A stretch of 64,000 bases of DNA from Streptomyces beigongshangae (GTDB lineage: Bacteria > Actinomycetota > Actinomycetes > Streptomycetales > Streptomycetaceae), in contig NZ_JAHKJW010000003.1 in NCBI RefSeq assembly GCF_019710745.1, positions 1-64,000 of the forward strand, written 5' to 3'. Below the pieces are notes generated by a model that saw only the letters and a program-made list of their open reading frames with translations, was not told the origin of the DNA and made no database searches. The first letter of the stretch is position 1; the number at the start of each line of letters is the position of its first letter. Of this stretch, positions 1 to 8,651 are shown one piece after another. The position numbers and the translations under genes were made by a program.

Positions 1-987
1 GGCGTGCGGCGGTGGGGCGTGCGGCGGCGGGGGCGGCACCACGGGCGCCCCGCGTCCGCCGCTGCGGCCGGACGACGGCTTCGGGGCGGGCCGGCCGCCG
101 CGGCGCGCCTCGATCAGGCTCACGGCCCGCTCGGGCAGCCAGGCGGACGCCGTGCCGCTGTCGTCGGAACCGGAACCGAAGAGGTGCGGCGCCAGCTGGG
201 CCTGGAGGTCGGCCGGATTGGGGCGGGCCGTCGCGTCCATCTGCATGCAGGACTCGATCAGCGGGCGCAGCTCGTCGGGGAGACCTTCGAGGTTCGGCCC
301 CTCCCTGAGGAGCATGAACACGGTCTCGACGGGGTTCGCGCCGTGGTAGGGCGCGTGTCCGGTGGCGGCGAAGACGAGCATCGAGGCGAGCGAGAAGACG
401 TCGCTCGCGCCGGTCACGCTGCGGGAGTCCTTCGCCTGCTCGGGTGACATGTAGGCGGGGGTGCCGACGGCGACGTTCGTCATCGTCAGACGGGTGTTCG
501 ACACTCCGGAGGCGATACCGAAGTCGATGACGCGCGGCCCGTCCTCGACGACGAGGACGTTCGACGGCTTCAGGTCGCGGTGGACGAGACCGGCCCCGTG
601 GATGGACTGCAGCGCCTCGGCGACCCCGGCCGCGAGCCAGCGCACCGCCTGGGCGGGCAGCGGCCCGCACTCGGTCACTATCTCCTCGAGGGAGGGCGCG
701 GGCACGTACGCGGTGGCCAGCCAGGGCACGGCCGCGCGCGCGTCGGCGTCGACCACGGCGGCGGTGTAGAAGCCGGACACGGCACGGGCCGCCTCGACCT
801 CGCGCGAGAAGCGGACGCGGAACAGCTGGTCCTCGGCGAGCTCGGTCCTGACCGTCTTGATCGCCACCCGCCGGCCCGAGGCCGAACGCGCGAGATAGAC
901 CAGCCCCATGCCGCCCGCGCCCAGCCGTCCCAACACCTCGAACGGCCCGATCCGCCGCGGATCGTGCTGTGTCAGCTGATCCACCAC
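1..987 (-). CDS. afsK: Serine/threonine protein kinase AfsK, N-terminal part (cut by window edge)
   Basis: Hanks-type kinase that in Streptomyces phosphorylates the AfsR activator of secondary metabolism. 329 codons are visible and the frame is open at the window edge, so the C-terminal part is missing. Seen: glycine loop GAGGMG (residues 23-28), ATP-binding Lys44, catalytic HRDLKPSN (136-143), DFG (155-157) and a Pro/Ala/His-rich linker beginning near 300. Counting from the GTG at 987 puts a Thr of the activation loop at residue 168, the autophosphorylation site reported for S. coelicolor AfsK; this numbering match is the main reason for the name. A GGAGGT ribosome site lies 9 bp upstream of the GTG. 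A second GTG follows immediately at 984. The C-terminal repeat domain expected of AfsK cannot be checked here. Confidence 0.85.
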   Translation of the reverse strand, partial: MVDQLTQHDPRRIGPFEVLGRLGAGGMGLVYLARSASGRRVAIKTVRTELAEDQLFRVRFSREVEAARAVSGFYTAAVVDADARAAVPWLATAYVPAPSLEEIVTECGPLPAQAVRWLAAGVAEALQSIHGAGLVHRDLKPSNVLVVEDGPRVIDFGIASGVSNTRLTMTNVAVGTPAYMSPEQAKDSRSVTGASDVFSLASMLVFAATGHAPYHGANPVETVFMLLREGPNLEGLPDELRPLIESCMQMDATARPNPADLQAQLAPHLFGSGSDDSGTASAWLPERAVSLIEARRGGRPAPKPSSGRSGGRGAPVVPPPPPHAPPPHA

Positions 988-1390
988 TTGCCTGCCACCT
1001 CCCCGTACGCGGCCGCGCTTCCAGCCACCGCTCCTGCCGCAGCTCCAGCCACTGCGCAGCGTCTCACCACCGGACCGCTCCGGTGGCACGCACCCCGATT
1101 CTTCCTGGCCGAGGCCGCGGTGGCGAACCCGGGACCGATTCGGGATGTCTCCCATTATTACCGGGCAAAGGGGCTGGGTCTGCCTTGCTTTTCATCGTGG
1201 GCAGGTGCCTTTTCAGTGCCTTTCAGGGCATGTCGTACGGGTTTCGACGCTGGAGCATCGCCCGATCCCGTGGCGGAGAAACCCGAAAATCCGCGCCGGG
1301 GGCGGTTCGAGCCGGGCCCGTGCCCGGCTCGTGCCAGGCACGGCCTCGGCCCGTGCCGGGGACCACCGGGCTCCGGCCGGGCTCGGGTCC
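988..1390. other. Gene-free stretch upstream of afsK
   Basis: About 400 bp between the divergently lying afsK start and the end of the VOC gene. It should contain the minus-strand afsK promoter, but I see no convincing -35/-10 pair. The part around 1140-1260 is noticeably less GC-rich than its surroundings; from about 1310 it becomes a G/C-only tract of inverted and direct repeats that runs into the VOC terminator. Confidence 0.5.
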
Positions 1391-1434
1391 GGCCCGGATC
1401 GGGCCCCGGGTCGGCCCGGATCGGGCCCGGGGTC
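1391..1434. repeat. Two tandem 22-bp GC-only units downstream of the VOC gene
   Basis: Units at 1391-1412 and 1413-1434 start with GGCCCGGATCGGGCCC and differ only near their ends. Each contains a self-complementary CCCGGATCGGG core, so the tract can fold into strong hairpins. It lies directly after the stop codon of the minus-strand VOC gene and probably acts as its transcription terminator. Confidence 0.6.
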
Positions 1435-1437
1435 GGC

Positions 1438-2202
1438 TCAGGGTGCTTCCCGGCGTTGGAGCAGCGCGAAGGACGCCCCCTGGTCGTCGCTGACGACTGC
1501 CACGCGTCCGTACGACGCGTCGAAGGGCGGGGCCTGGATCCGGCCGCCGAGCCGTGTCACCGCGCTCAGCACGGCCTCGCAGTCCCCCACCCCGAAGTGC
1601 ACGAGGAAGTGCGGCGGCATCTCGGCGGGGAAGACGTCGGTGACGGGGGCGCGCCCGAATTCCCGGGGGACGCCCGGCCCGAAGAGGGCGTCGTGGAAGA
1701 GGCCGGGGTAGAAGGCGTCGGCGGTCGCCGTGTCCCGCCCGTACAGCTCGACCCAGCTGAAGGTGCCCGTCCCGCGCCGCCCGCCGAAACCGGGATGCGT
1801 GCCGGCCTGCCAGAGCCCGAAGACCGCGCCCTCGGGATCGGCCGCGAGGGCACCGGTACCGTACGGGCCCACCGGCACGGGTGCCGTGACGATCTGGCCG
1901 CCCCCCTTCCGGATCCGGTCGGCCATGCCGTGGGCGTCCGGGGTGGCGAAGTGGACCGTCCACACGGTGGGCATGCGGCCGTCCCGCTTCGGCACGAGGG
2001 CCGCGACGGGCTCGCCGTCGAGACGCGCCCGTACGGCACCCGCGTACGGGCCGTCGGCGTCCCGGCCCTCGTCCCAGGGCTCGAAGGTCCAGCCGAAGAG
2101 CCCGCCGTAGAAACGCCTGCCCGCCTCGACGTCCGGAAGCTGGGCGTCGATCCAGCAGGGGACGCCCTCGGCGAACGCGGCAGAGCCTTCAGATCCAGCC
2201 AT
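1438..2202 (-). CDS. VOC (glyoxalase/bleomycin-resistance fold) family protein, two-domain
   Basis: 254 residues with two tandem vicinal-oxygen-chelate repeats, the N-terminal one starting near WIDAQLPDVEAGRRFYGGLF (residues 17-36) and the second near residue 130 (GTFSWVELYGRDTATADAFY). Tandem-VOC proteins of this length are common in Streptomyces and are usually annotated as glyoxalase or hydroxylase-like without a known substrate. The ATG at 2202 lacks an obvious ribosome binding site. It is transcribed toward afsK and away from the TetR gene at 2339, with about 130 bp between the two divergent starts. Function beyond the fold is not inferable from sequence. Confidence 0.85.
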   Translation of the reverse strand: MAGSEGSAAFAEGVPCWIDAQLPDVEAGRRFYGGLFGWTFEPWDEGRDADGPYAGAVRARLDGEPVAALVPKRDGRMPTVWTVHFATPDAHGMADRIRKGGGQIVTAPVPVGPYGTGALAADPEGAVFGLWQAGTHPGFGGRRGTGTFSWVELYGRDTATADAFYPGLFHDALFGPGVPREFGRAPVTDVFPAEMPPHFLVHFGVGDCEAVLSAVTRLGGRIQAPPFDASYGRVAVVSDDQGASFALLQRREAP

Positions 2203-2330
2203 GCGGCCAAGCTAACGGCGATCCGCGCATCCCGCAGAGCGGGCGCCCTTTCCGGCCCCGTTCCGGCCCCGCGGGCCCGCGCACCCCATTTGCAGTCGGC
2301 CGAATAGCGCTCCGATCACCCCTCGGTAAG

Positions 2331-2345
2331 CTGACGGCATGACAG
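2331..2345. promoter_or_regulatory. Degenerate CTGAC-N5-GTCAG operator overlapping the TetR start codon
   Basis: The sequence CTGACGGCATGACAG has the same 5-5-5 layout as the sites at 10956, 12591, 36421 and elsewhere in the window, with one mismatch in the right arm (GACAG for GTCAG). The ATG of the TetR gene lies inside it, which is the position expected for an autorepressor. Confidence 0.5.
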
Positions 2346-2986
2346 GACAAGTGCGTACCGTCGACGGTCGTGTGGCCGGTCGACGCGGGCAGGCGACGCG
2401 GCAGAAGCTGCTCGACTGCCTCAGCGAGATGCTCAGCTCCTCGCCCTACCGCGACGTCAAAGTCATCGACGTCGCGCGGAAGGCCGGCACTTCACCGGCT
2501 ACCTTCTACCAGTACTTCCCGGACGTCGAGGGCGCCGTCCTGGAGATCGCCGAGCAAATGGCGGCGGAGGGAGCCGGGTTGACCGAGCTCCTCGCGGGAC
2601 GCTCCTGGACCGGCAAGGCCGGCTGGCAGACCGCCCAGGAACTCGTCGACGGGTTCCTGGAGTTCTGGCGCAAAAACGATGCCATCCTCCGGGTCGTCGA
2701 TCTGGGTGCCGCCGAGGGCGACAAACGCTTCTACAAGATCCGTATGAAGATCCTGAACTCCGTGAACAACTCCCTGACGGACACCGTCAAGGAGCTCCAG
2801 GCGAAGGGCAGGGTCGACAAGGAGGTCAACCCGGCGGCGATGGCGGGTTCCCTCGTCGCGATGCTGGCGGCGGTCGCCTCGCACCAGAAGGGCTTCCAGT
2901 CCTGGGGTGTGAAGCAGGCGGAACTCCGCCCGAACCTGGCGCTGTTGGTGCACCTGGGGGTGACGGGCAGGAAGCCGGCCAGGTAG
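2339..2986 (+). CDS. TetR family transcriptional regulator (candidate master of the CTGAC-N5-GTCAG regulon)
   Basis: 215 residues. The helix-turn-helix occupies about residues 18-65, with recognition-helix sequence AGTSPATFYQYFPDVEGAVL typical of TetR proteins (residues about 49-68); the rest is a helical ligand-binding domain. TetR proteins are dimeric repressors released by a small ligand, often an acyl-CoA in catabolic regulons. The start codon lies within a degenerate copy of the palindrome found at the promoters of the acyl-CoA genes between 5 and 36 kb, which suggests autoregulation and makes this the best candidate regulator. The ribosome site before the ATG is weak. A second TetR gene at 59031 is the alternative, but none of these palindromes was seen near it. 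The regulon assignment is inference. Confidence 0.88.
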   Translation: MTGQVRTVDGRVAGRRGQATRQKLLDCLSEMLSSSPYRDVKVIDVARKAGTSPATFYQYFPDVEGAVLEIAEQMAAEGAGLTELLAGRSWTGKAGWQTAQELVDGFLEFWRKNDAILRVVDLGAAEGDKRFYKIRMKILNSVNNSLTDTVKELQAKGRVDKEVNPAAMAGSLVAMLAAVASHQKGFQSWGVKQAELRPNLALLVHLGVTGRKPAR

Positions 2987-3122
2987 TCCGCGGCGATCCG
3001 CGGCAGTTCGCACGGTCACCTGCACACGTCCTGTCACGCAGGCGGCGGTCCACTTCGGTGGGCCGCCGCCTGTCGCGCTTCCGGGGTGTTCCGCCGGTCG
3101 CGGCCGGCGGGGTCCTCGTCCG

Positions 3123-3722
3123 TCATCTCCGGACGATCCGGAACAGGCGGATCTCCCGGTCCACCCGTGACCGGTACGTCGCGTAGGGCGGCCAGAACTC
3201 CACCAGGGCCTTCCACACCGCGTCCCGTTCCGCGCCGTGCAGGAGCCGGGCGGTCACCGGGATGTCCCGGCCCTTCCAGTTGATCTCCGCGTCCGGATGC
3301 GCGAGCAGGTTGGCGGTCCAGGCGGGGTGGTGCGCACGCCCGAAGTTGGACCCGACGAGGATCCAGCCCGTCCCGCCGGCTGCCCCGTTCGCCGCCCCAC
3401 TCGTCGCCCCACCCGCTGCCCCACCCGCGTTTTCCTCCGGCATGCAGGCGAGAGGGGTGCGTCTGGGCAGCCCGCTCCTCGCGCCCCGCGCGGTCAGGAT
3501 GACGCCGGGCAGCATCTGGGCGCTGAGCAGCACCTTTCCTCGTGTGAGCCGGTGGACGGCACGGTCGACCGCCGGGACGACGTGGGGTGCGACCTTCGCG
3601 AAGCCGCGTGTCGAGGACAGCCTCTGGACCAGCCGGACCGGGAAGGGGTGGGGAGGCCGGGGACGGCGGGAGCGGCGGGGACGACGAGGGTGATGGGGGC
3701 GCCGGAAGGATGGTGTGGTCAT
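3123..3722 (-). CDS. Nitroreductase-family deazaflavin (F420)-dependent oxidoreductase
   Basis: 199 residues of the Ddn-like split-beta-barrel family, which uses reduced cofactor F420H2 to reduce varied substrates. Recognisable blocks are PGVILTARGARSGLPRRTPL (about residues 69-88), the GSNFGRAHHPAWTANLLAHP stretch (about 120-139) and a C-terminal RSRVDREIRLFRIV. The first 30 residues are a Pro/Arg-rich leader, and a Gly/Ala-rich low-complexity insertion (about 95-112) is encoded by short GC repeats; both are unusual for the family. Its ATG overlaps the TGA of the upstream acyl-CoA dehydrogenase gene (ATGA), so the two are co-transcribed and translationally coupled. Confidence 0.85.
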   Translation of the reverse strand: MTTPSFRRPHHPRRPRRSRRPRPPHPFPVRLVQRLSSTRGFAKVAPHVVPAVDRAVHRLTRGKVLLSAQMLPGVILTARGARSGLPRRTPLACMPEENAGGAAGGATSGAANGAAGGTGWILVGSNFGRAHHPAWTANLLAHPDAEINWKGRDIPVTARLLHGAERDAVWKALVEFWPPYATYRSRVDREIRLFRIVRR

Positions 3723-4930
3723 CGGGTCGCGATCTCCTTGCCGTCGAACAGCCGGGCCTCCTGCGCCGCGTACGCCCGCAGCCGGTGCACCGGGCCGAAG
3801 AGCAGTTCGTCGCCCGCCGCCCGCTTGAAGTACAGCTGCGCCTCGTGCTCCCAGGTGAACCCGATCCCGCCGTGCAGCTGGACCGCCTCGGAGGCGGTGG
3901 TGCGCAGCGCCTCCAGGGCCTGCGCGAGTGCGAGCCCGCCGGCCCGCTCCCGGCCCTCGGCGGTCGCCCAGGCCGCGTAGTAGGCGGCGGACCGCGCGGC
4001 CTGGACCTGCACGTACAGGTCGGCCAGCCGGTGCTGCACCGCCTGGAAGGACCCGATCGCCCGTCCGAACTGCTCGCGCTGCTTGACGTACTCGACGGTC
4101 CGCTCCAGTACGCGGTCGGCGGCGCCGACTGCTTCCGCGGCGAGCACGGTGGCGGCGGAGTCCCCGACGGCGGTGAGGACGTCGACGGCGGCGGAGTCCC
4201 CGACGTCACCGATGTCGTCGCCCAGTGGTTCGGCAGCCGTGTCGCGTAGTTGCACCCTGCCCTGCGAGCGGGTCTCGTCGAGGGAGGTCTGCCGTACGCG
4301 TGTCGCCCCCTCGCGGGCGCGGACCAGGTAGAAGAGGGTGCGGGAGCGGGCGTAGCCCCCGGTGTGCGCGGGGACGACCAGCAGGTCCGCGCTGTGTCCG
4401 TCGAGCACCTGGTCGGCCTGCCCGTACAGCCGCCATCCCCCGTCGGCCCGGCGCGCCTGGATGCCGCCGGAGCGCCCGCCGCCCGCCCAGCCGGCGTGGT
4501 CGGCGCGGTTGTCGCCGGTCAGGCCGAGTGCGGTGGTCAGCGCGGCGCCCGGTACGGCGAGGGCTGCGGTGAGCTCGCCCGAGGCGATGCGGGGCAGCAG
4601 CTCGGCGCGCTGACCCTCGCTGCCGAGGGCGCGTACGACGGGTGCGCTCAGGACGGCCGTCGCCAGGAAGGGGGTGGGGGCGAGGGCCCGGCCCAGTTCC
4701 TCCGCGGCGAGGGCGAGCTCGGTGGCCGTGCACCCCGCTCCCCCGTACGCCTCGGGGAGGGCGAGCCCCGGCAGGCCGAGCCGCCGGGCGAGGGTGTCCC
4801 AGAGCCCGGGGTCGTGGCCGTCCGGGGTGCGTACGGCGGCCCTGACCTCGTCCGGGCCGCAGCGCGCCAGGAGCAGTTCACGGAGGGTGCGGCGGATCTC
4901 GTCCTGTTCCGCGGTGAAGGTGGCGTCCAT
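3719..4930 (-). CDS. Acyl-CoA dehydrogenase family protein
   Basis: 403 residues from the ATG at 4930; FAD-dependent alpha,beta-desaturation of an acyl-CoA. Seen: N-terminal helical domain (EQDEIRRTLREL), middle beta domain, and the C-terminal bundle with REQFGRAIGSFQAVQHRLAD and the GGIGFTWEHE motif holding the likely catalytic Glu. I chose 4930 because GGAGGAG lies 9 bp upstream; an in-frame ATG at 4993 would add 21 non-conserved residues and sits inside an operator. It heads a two-gene operon with the F420-type oxidoreductase and is divergent from the thiolase at 5069. The set resembles FadE-type enzymes of steroid or branched acid degradation; the substrate is unknown. Confidence 0.9.
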   Translation of the reverse strand: MDATFTAEQDEIRRTLRELLLARCGPDEVRAAVRTPDGHDPGLWDTLARRLGLPGLALPEAYGGAGCTATELALAAEELGRALAPTPFLATAVLSAPVVRALGSEGQRAELLPRIASGELTAALAVPGAALTTALGLTGDNRADHAGWAGGGRSGGIQARRADGGWRLYGQADQVLDGHSADLLVVPAHTGGYARSRTLFYLVRAREGATRVRQTSLDETRSQGRVQLRDTAAEPLGDDIGDVGDSAAVDVLTAVGDSAATVLAAEAVGAADRVLERTVEYVKQREQFGRAIGSFQAVQHRLADLYVQVQAARSAAYYAAWATAEGRERAGGLALAQALEALRTTASEAVQLHGGIGFTWEHEAQLYFKRAAGDELLFGPVHRLRAYAAQEARLFDGKEIATR

Positions 4931-4978
4931 CGGCGGGCTCCTCCCCGGGCCGGGTGTCCCGGCGGCCGGTTCCGTGAT

Positions 4979-5063
4979 CTGACGGTTCGTCATGTTAGGG
5001 CGGTGGCCGGTGGATGCACAGGGTCGCGGCGCGGCGGGGCACCCGGATCTGATGTACCGTCAG
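4979..5063. promoter_or_regulatory. Divergent promoter region with two CTGAC-N5-GTCAG operators
   Basis: Site 1, CTGACGGTTCGTCAT, is at 4979-4993; site 2, CTGATGTACCGTCAG (within ATCTGA...TCAGAT), is at 5049-5063. They flank the promoter region shared by the minus-strand acyl-CoA dehydrogenase operon and the plus-strand thiolase. Site 2 ends only 5 bp before the thiolase ATG. Confidence 0.65.
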
Positions 5064-5068
5064 ATTCC

Positions 5069-6271
5069 ATGACTCCCACTCGGAACGTCCGGAGCGTCCG
5101 GAGCGCCCGGAGCGCCCGGAGCGTGCTGTCGGGGAACCGCAAGGTGGCGGTGGTCGGTGTGGCTCTCGCCGACTGCGGGCGGCTGGACGAGGTCACGCCG
5201 TACGCGCTGCACGCCCAGGCCGCCCGCAGGGCGCTGGCCGACTCGGGCCTGGACCGGTCGGTCGTCGACGGGTTCGCCTCGGCGGGCCTCGGCACGCTGG
5301 CACCGGTCGAGGTGGCGGAGTACCTGGGGCTGCGTCCGACCTGGGTCGACTCGACCTCCGTCGGAGGATCGACGTGGGAGGTCATGGCGGCGCACGCGGC
5401 GGACGCGATCGCCGCGGGCCACGCGGACGTGGTGCTGCTGGTGTACGGGTCCACCGCCCGGGCGGACGTCAGGGCGGGGCGGCGTACGGGGAACCTGTCC
5501 TTCGGGGCGCGGGGGCCTCTGCAGTTCGAGGTGCCGTACGGGCACTCGCTGGTCGCCAAGTACGCGATGGCGGCGCGTCGCCACATGCACGAGTACGGCA
5601 CGACACTGGAGCAGTTGGCGGCGGTGGCGGTGCGGACGCGGGCCAATGCGGCGCTCAACCCGGACGCGATGTTCCGCGAGCCGGTCACGGTCGACGACGT
5701 GCTGTCGGGCCCGATGATCGCGGACCCGTTCACCAAGCTGCACTGCTGTGTGCGGTCGGACGGCGGGGCGGCGGTGCTGCTGGCGGGCGAGGAGTACGTA
5801 CGGGACTGCCGTACGCCTCCCGTGTGGGTCCTCGGCACCGGCGAGCACGTCTCGCACGCGTCGATGTCCGAGTGGCCCGACTTCACGGTGTCGCCGGCGG
5901 CGGTGAGCGGGCGGATCGCGTTCGGGCGGGCGGGGGTCGGGCCGGAGGAGATGGACCTGGCGGAGGTCTACGACGCCTTCACGTACATGACGCTGGTGAC
6001 GCTGGAGGACCTCGGGTTCTGCGGGAAGGGGGAGGGGGGTGCGTTCGTGGAGGAGGGGCGGCTGCCGGTCAACACGGACGGGGGCGGGTTGTCGGCGCAG
6101 CATCCGGGGATGCGAGGGCTTTTTTTGGTGGTGGAGGCGGTGCGGCAGTTGCGGGGGGAGGGGGGTGCGCGGCAGGTCCGGCGGGGGGACGGGGGGCTGC
6201 CTTCGCTGGCGGTGGCGTCGGGGACGGGGGGATGGTTCTGTTCTTCGGCGACGGTGGTGCTGGGGCGGTAG
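5069..6271 (+). CDS. Thiolase-like acetyl-CoA acetyltransferase (SCP-x/lipid-transfer type)
   Basis: 400 residues. Non-decarboxylating thiolase family of the lipid-transfer/SCP-x branch: NRKVAVVGVALADCGR start (about 23-38), TSVGGSTWEVMAAHAADAI around the region that normally carries the nucleophilic Cys, then EVYDAFTYM and a C-terminal GGGLSAQHPGMRG. In this branch the enzyme usually works with a DUF35 OB-fold partner; one is encoded at 10021. The usual active-site Cys context (VNxxCASG) reads SVGGST here, so the nucleophile is not obvious. The ATG at 5069 is only 5 bp after an operator with no ribosome site, hinting at a leaderless message; a GTG at 5122 is an alternative start. Residues 8-19 (RSVRSARSARSV) come from 9-bp tandem repeats. 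Confidence 0.85.
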   Translation: MTPTRNVRSVRSARSARSVLSGNRKVAVVGVALADCGRLDEVTPYALHAQAARRALADSGLDRSVVDGFASAGLGTLAPVEVAEYLGLRPTWVDSTSVGGSTWEVMAAHAADAIAAGHADVVLLVYGSTARADVRAGRRTGNLSFGARGPLQFEVPYGHSLVAKYAMAARRHMHEYGTTLEQLAAVAVRTRANAALNPDAMFREPVTVDDVLSGPMIADPFTKLHCCVRSDGGAAVLLAGEEYVRDCRTPPVWVLGTGEHVSHASMSEWPDFTVSPAAVSGRIAFGRAGVGPEEMDLAEVYDAFTYMTLVTLEDLGFCGKGEGGAFVEEGRLPVNTDGGGLSAQHPGMRGLFLVVEAVRQLRGEGGARQVRRGDGGLPSLAVASGTGGWFCSSATVVLGR

Positions 6272-6307
6272 GGGGTGTGGTTCTGTCTGCGGGTGCGGGT
6301 TGTTTGT

Positions 6308-6340
6308 GGCTGGTCGCGCGGTTCCCCGCGCCCCTGGGCA
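6308..6340. repeat. Dispersed GGCTGGTCGCGCAGTTCCCC repeat, copy 1 (half unit)
   Basis: This copy has a G for A inside the arm (GCGCGGTTCCCCGCG). It is one of five copies in the window (others at 14920, 29442, 42563, 63380). Only the copy at 14920 has both arms of the hairpin. This one lies between the stop of the thiolase and the stop of the convergent GtrA gene, a typical site for a bidirectional terminator. Confidence 0.7.
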
Positions 6341-6361
6341 AGTCCCGGCAGGAGCCCCCCC

Positions 6362-6904
6362 TCACGCCCCCGCCGCCAGCACCAGCCCGGACCGCCCCGC
6401 CGTAACAGCGGCAACCCGCACCGGCGCGACAACCACCCGCTCGACCCCCCGCTCGGGCCCCCGCCCCTCCGCGAACACGAGCACCCGCAGCACCACGAAC
6501 CGCCCGACCCCCGCCACCCCGGACGCCCCGAGGTAGACGACCTGCTCGGCCAGCACCCCCGGTGCGCCCTGCACCGCGTGCAGGGCGAGCACCGCGAGCG
6601 AGGTCACCGCGTAGGCGACCCCCGCCGACCCCGCCGACTGCCAGTGCCGCCGCCACCCGGCCCGCCGCCCCGTCCCGAACGTGAACATCGCGTGCAGCTC
6701 CGTGCACAGCACCGTAGACGCGACGGTGATCACCGCGTTCGCCACCACCCACGGCAGCACCCCCGCCAGCAGTGCCACCGCGCCGCTGGCCAGCACCCCG
6801 ACCCCGCCGCCGCAGACCACGAACCGGACGAAGGAGGCGAACGGCCCGGGAGCGGTCCCGCCCGACGTCTCCGTCTCCGGCTCTGCCGCGAGCTGCGACT
6901 CCAT
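6362..6904 (-). CDS. GtrA-like family membrane protein
   Basis: 180 residues with four predicted membrane helices (approximate positions 24-48, 51-75, 92-112 and 121-145), the size and layout of the GtrA family. GtrA-like proteins are thought to flip polyprenyl-linked sugars for cell-wall or polysaccharide modification. The segment FASFVRFVVCGGGVGVLASG resembles the family's first helix, and the charged loop FTFGTGRRAGWRRHW the conserved cytoplasmic loop. A GGAAGG site precedes the ATG. No glycosyltransferase partner is adjacent, so its substrate is unknown. It converges on the thiolase. Confidence 0.8.
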   Translation of the reverse strand: MESQLAAEPETETSGGTAPGPFASFVRFVVCGGGVGVLASGAVALLAGVLPWVVANAVITVASTVLCTELHAMFTFGTGRRAGWRRHWQSAGSAGVAYAVTSLAVLALHAVQGAPGVLAEQVVYLGASGVAGVGRFVVLRVLVFAEGRGPERGVERVVVAPVRVAAVTAGRSGLVLAAGA

Positions 6905-7225
6905 GGGGTTTCCTTCCGGGGGAGGGGCTCTGAACCCCTGCGGTCAACTGGTTCCAACCTTGCCGTCGTTCGCCCGTCCGGACGAGAGAGACCGCACCCG
7001 GATCCATGGTGGTGCCAGCACCACCATCGACCTCCGCCATGCCCCCCTCGTGGCGTTCCCGGAATACACAACGGGACGGAGCACGCTGAAGAAACCCAGC
7101 AACCCGGAAACCGAGCCACCGAGCCACCGAGCCACCGAGCCACCGAGGAAGCAACCGAGGAAACGAGCGGAACGTCCACTGCCCGCCCCGCCCTGCACCG
7201 CACCGCACCCTCCGGAGGAATCCCC
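6905..7225. other. Gene-free 320-bp divergent promoter region with an 8-bp tandem repeat
   Basis: This lies between the divergently transcribed GtrA and PPOX-type genes. At 7113-7147 the octamer CGAGCCAC is repeated about four times in tandem. A ribosome site (GGAGGAA, 7214-7220) serves the PPOX gene. No recognisable operator or -35/-10 pair was found. Confidence 0.5.
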
Positions 7226-7651
7226 ATGGCACTGACCCGTGAAGAGCGCGAGCAGTTCCTCGCCGAGCCGCACATCGCCGCGCTCGCCGTCGACGCCGGG
7301 GCCGGCCGCGCCCCGCTCACCGTGCCGATCTGGTACCAGTACGAACCCGGCGGCCTCGTCTGGATCCTGACCGGACGGGACTCCCGCAAGAACGAACTCA
7401 TCAGCGCGGCGGGCAGGTTCTCCCTGATGGTGGAGCGGGTCGAGCCCACCATCCGGTACGTCTCCCTCGAAGGGCCCGTCGTCGGGTCGGCCCCCGCCAC
7501 CCGCGAACAGCTCCATGAGATCTCGGCCCGCTACCTCCCGGCCGAGAAGGTGGAGGCGTACGTCGACTTCTCGTGGAAGGAGCACGGCGACACGGTGGTG
7601 ATCCGGATGCGCCCCGAACGGTGGGTGTCGTCCGACCTCGGCTCGGTCTGA
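7226..7651 (+). CDS. Pyridoxamine 5'-phosphate oxidase-fold protein (flavin or F420 binding)
   Basis: 141 residues forming a single split beta-barrel of the PNPOx-like superfamily. Typical features are the start LTREEREQFLAEPHIAALAV, the PIWYQYEPGGLVWILTGRDS stretch and the terminal RMRPERWVSSDLG. Proteins of this length class are often F420- or FMN-dependent reductases or haem-binding proteins rather than true PdxH enzymes, and the sequence does not decide which. GGAGGAA precedes the ATG by 5 bp. The next gene, 27 bp downstream on the same strand, has the same fold, so the two are probably co-transcribed. Confidence 0.85.
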   Translation: MALTREEREQFLAEPHIAALAVDAGAGRAPLTVPIWYQYEPGGLVWILTGRDSRKNELISAAGRFSLMVERVEPTIRYVSLEGPVVGSAPATREQLHEISARYLPAEKVEAYVDFSWKEHGDTVVIRMRPERWVSSDLGSV

Positions 7652-7678
7652 GGTCTGCCGGCGCGTGACAATCGGGGC

Positions 7679-8455
7679 ATGAGCGCCGACGCCCCCATCC
7701 CGCCCGCCGACCCCGCCCCCTCCACCGGCTCCGCCCCGTCCACCGGGTTCGCGGCGCTGCTGCGGTCCCAGCGGGTCTGGGACACCGACCTGCCGGACTT
7801 CGACCCGGCCGCGGCCCCCGCGCGACCGCTGCCGCTCTTCGAGCAGTGGTTCGCCGGGGCCGTGGCCGCCGGGCAGACCGAACCGCACACGATGTCGCTG
7901 GCCACGGCGGACGCCGAGGGCCGGCCCGACGTGCGGACCGTGATGCTGCACGGCGCCGACGAGGAGGGCTGGCACTTCGCCTCGCACACGGGCAGCCGCA
8001 AGGGCCGGCACCTCGCGTCCCGCCCGTACGCGGCGCTCGGCTTCTACTGGCCCGCACAGGGCCGGCAGATCCGGGTGCGCGGACGGGTGGGCGTCGCCCC
8101 TCCCGAGGTCGCGCGAGCCGATCTGCGCGCCCGCTCGGCCGGCGCGCTCGCCTCCGCCCTCGTGGGCCGGCAGAGCGAGGTGCTGGAGTCGTACGAGGAG
8201 TTGCGGCGCGCCTCGGACGCGGCGTGGGACCGTGCCCGACGCGAACCGGACGCGGCCGTGCCGTCCTGGACGGTGTACGTGCTGGACCCGGACGAGGTCG
8301 AGTTCTTCCAGGGCGACGCACACCGACGGCACGTACGGCTCGCCTACCGCCGCACACCCGACCCGAACGGCGCAACCCACCCGGGCGACACAGCCGACCC
8401 GAACGACGCGACCGACCCGCGGCACGCCTGGCGCAGGGAGCTGCTCTGGCCCTGA
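7679..8455 (+). CDS. Pyridoxal 5'-phosphate synthase/PdxH-like flavin oxidase
   Basis: 258 residues. The order of blocks follows pyridoxine/pyridoxamine 5'-phosphate oxidase: PLPLFEQWFAGAVAAGQTEP, then MSLATADAEGRPDVRTVMLH, FASHTGSRKGRHLASRPYAA (FMN phosphate contacts), GRQIRVRGRV, and a C-terminal substrate region around VEFFQGD and WRRELLWP. It carries a Pro/Ser-rich N-terminus and an insertion (about 226-248) of PN/GAT/ND low-complexity sequence encoded by short repeats. A more canonical pdxH is present at 49096, so this is a paralogue that may act on another substrate. Confidence 0.8.
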   Translation: MSADAPIPPADPAPSTGSAPSTGFAALLRSQRVWDTDLPDFDPAAAPARPLPLFEQWFAGAVAAGQTEPHTMSLATADAEGRPDVRTVMLHGADEEGWHFASHTGSRKGRHLASRPYAALGFYWPAQGRQIRVRGRVGVAPPEVARADLRARSAGALASALVGRQSEVLESYEELRRASDAAWDRARREPDAAVPSWTVYVLDPDEVEFFQGDAHRRHVRLAYRRTPDPNGATHPGDTADPNDATDPRHAWRRELLWP

Positions 8456-8651
8456 GCGTGTCCGGCGGATCATGGATGTTCCGGTGTCCATGACCATGTG
8501 GTTGATGAGGGGCCGTGGTGGTCCGGCGAACGGGGAATGGCGCCGTCCCGGGTCTCATCCGCCTGGGTGCGGGCGCCGCGATGGACGGTGGGCGGTGGGC
8601 GGTGGGCCGACCCTCGGAGGGTAATCGGCACACTGATCCACCGACGGCACC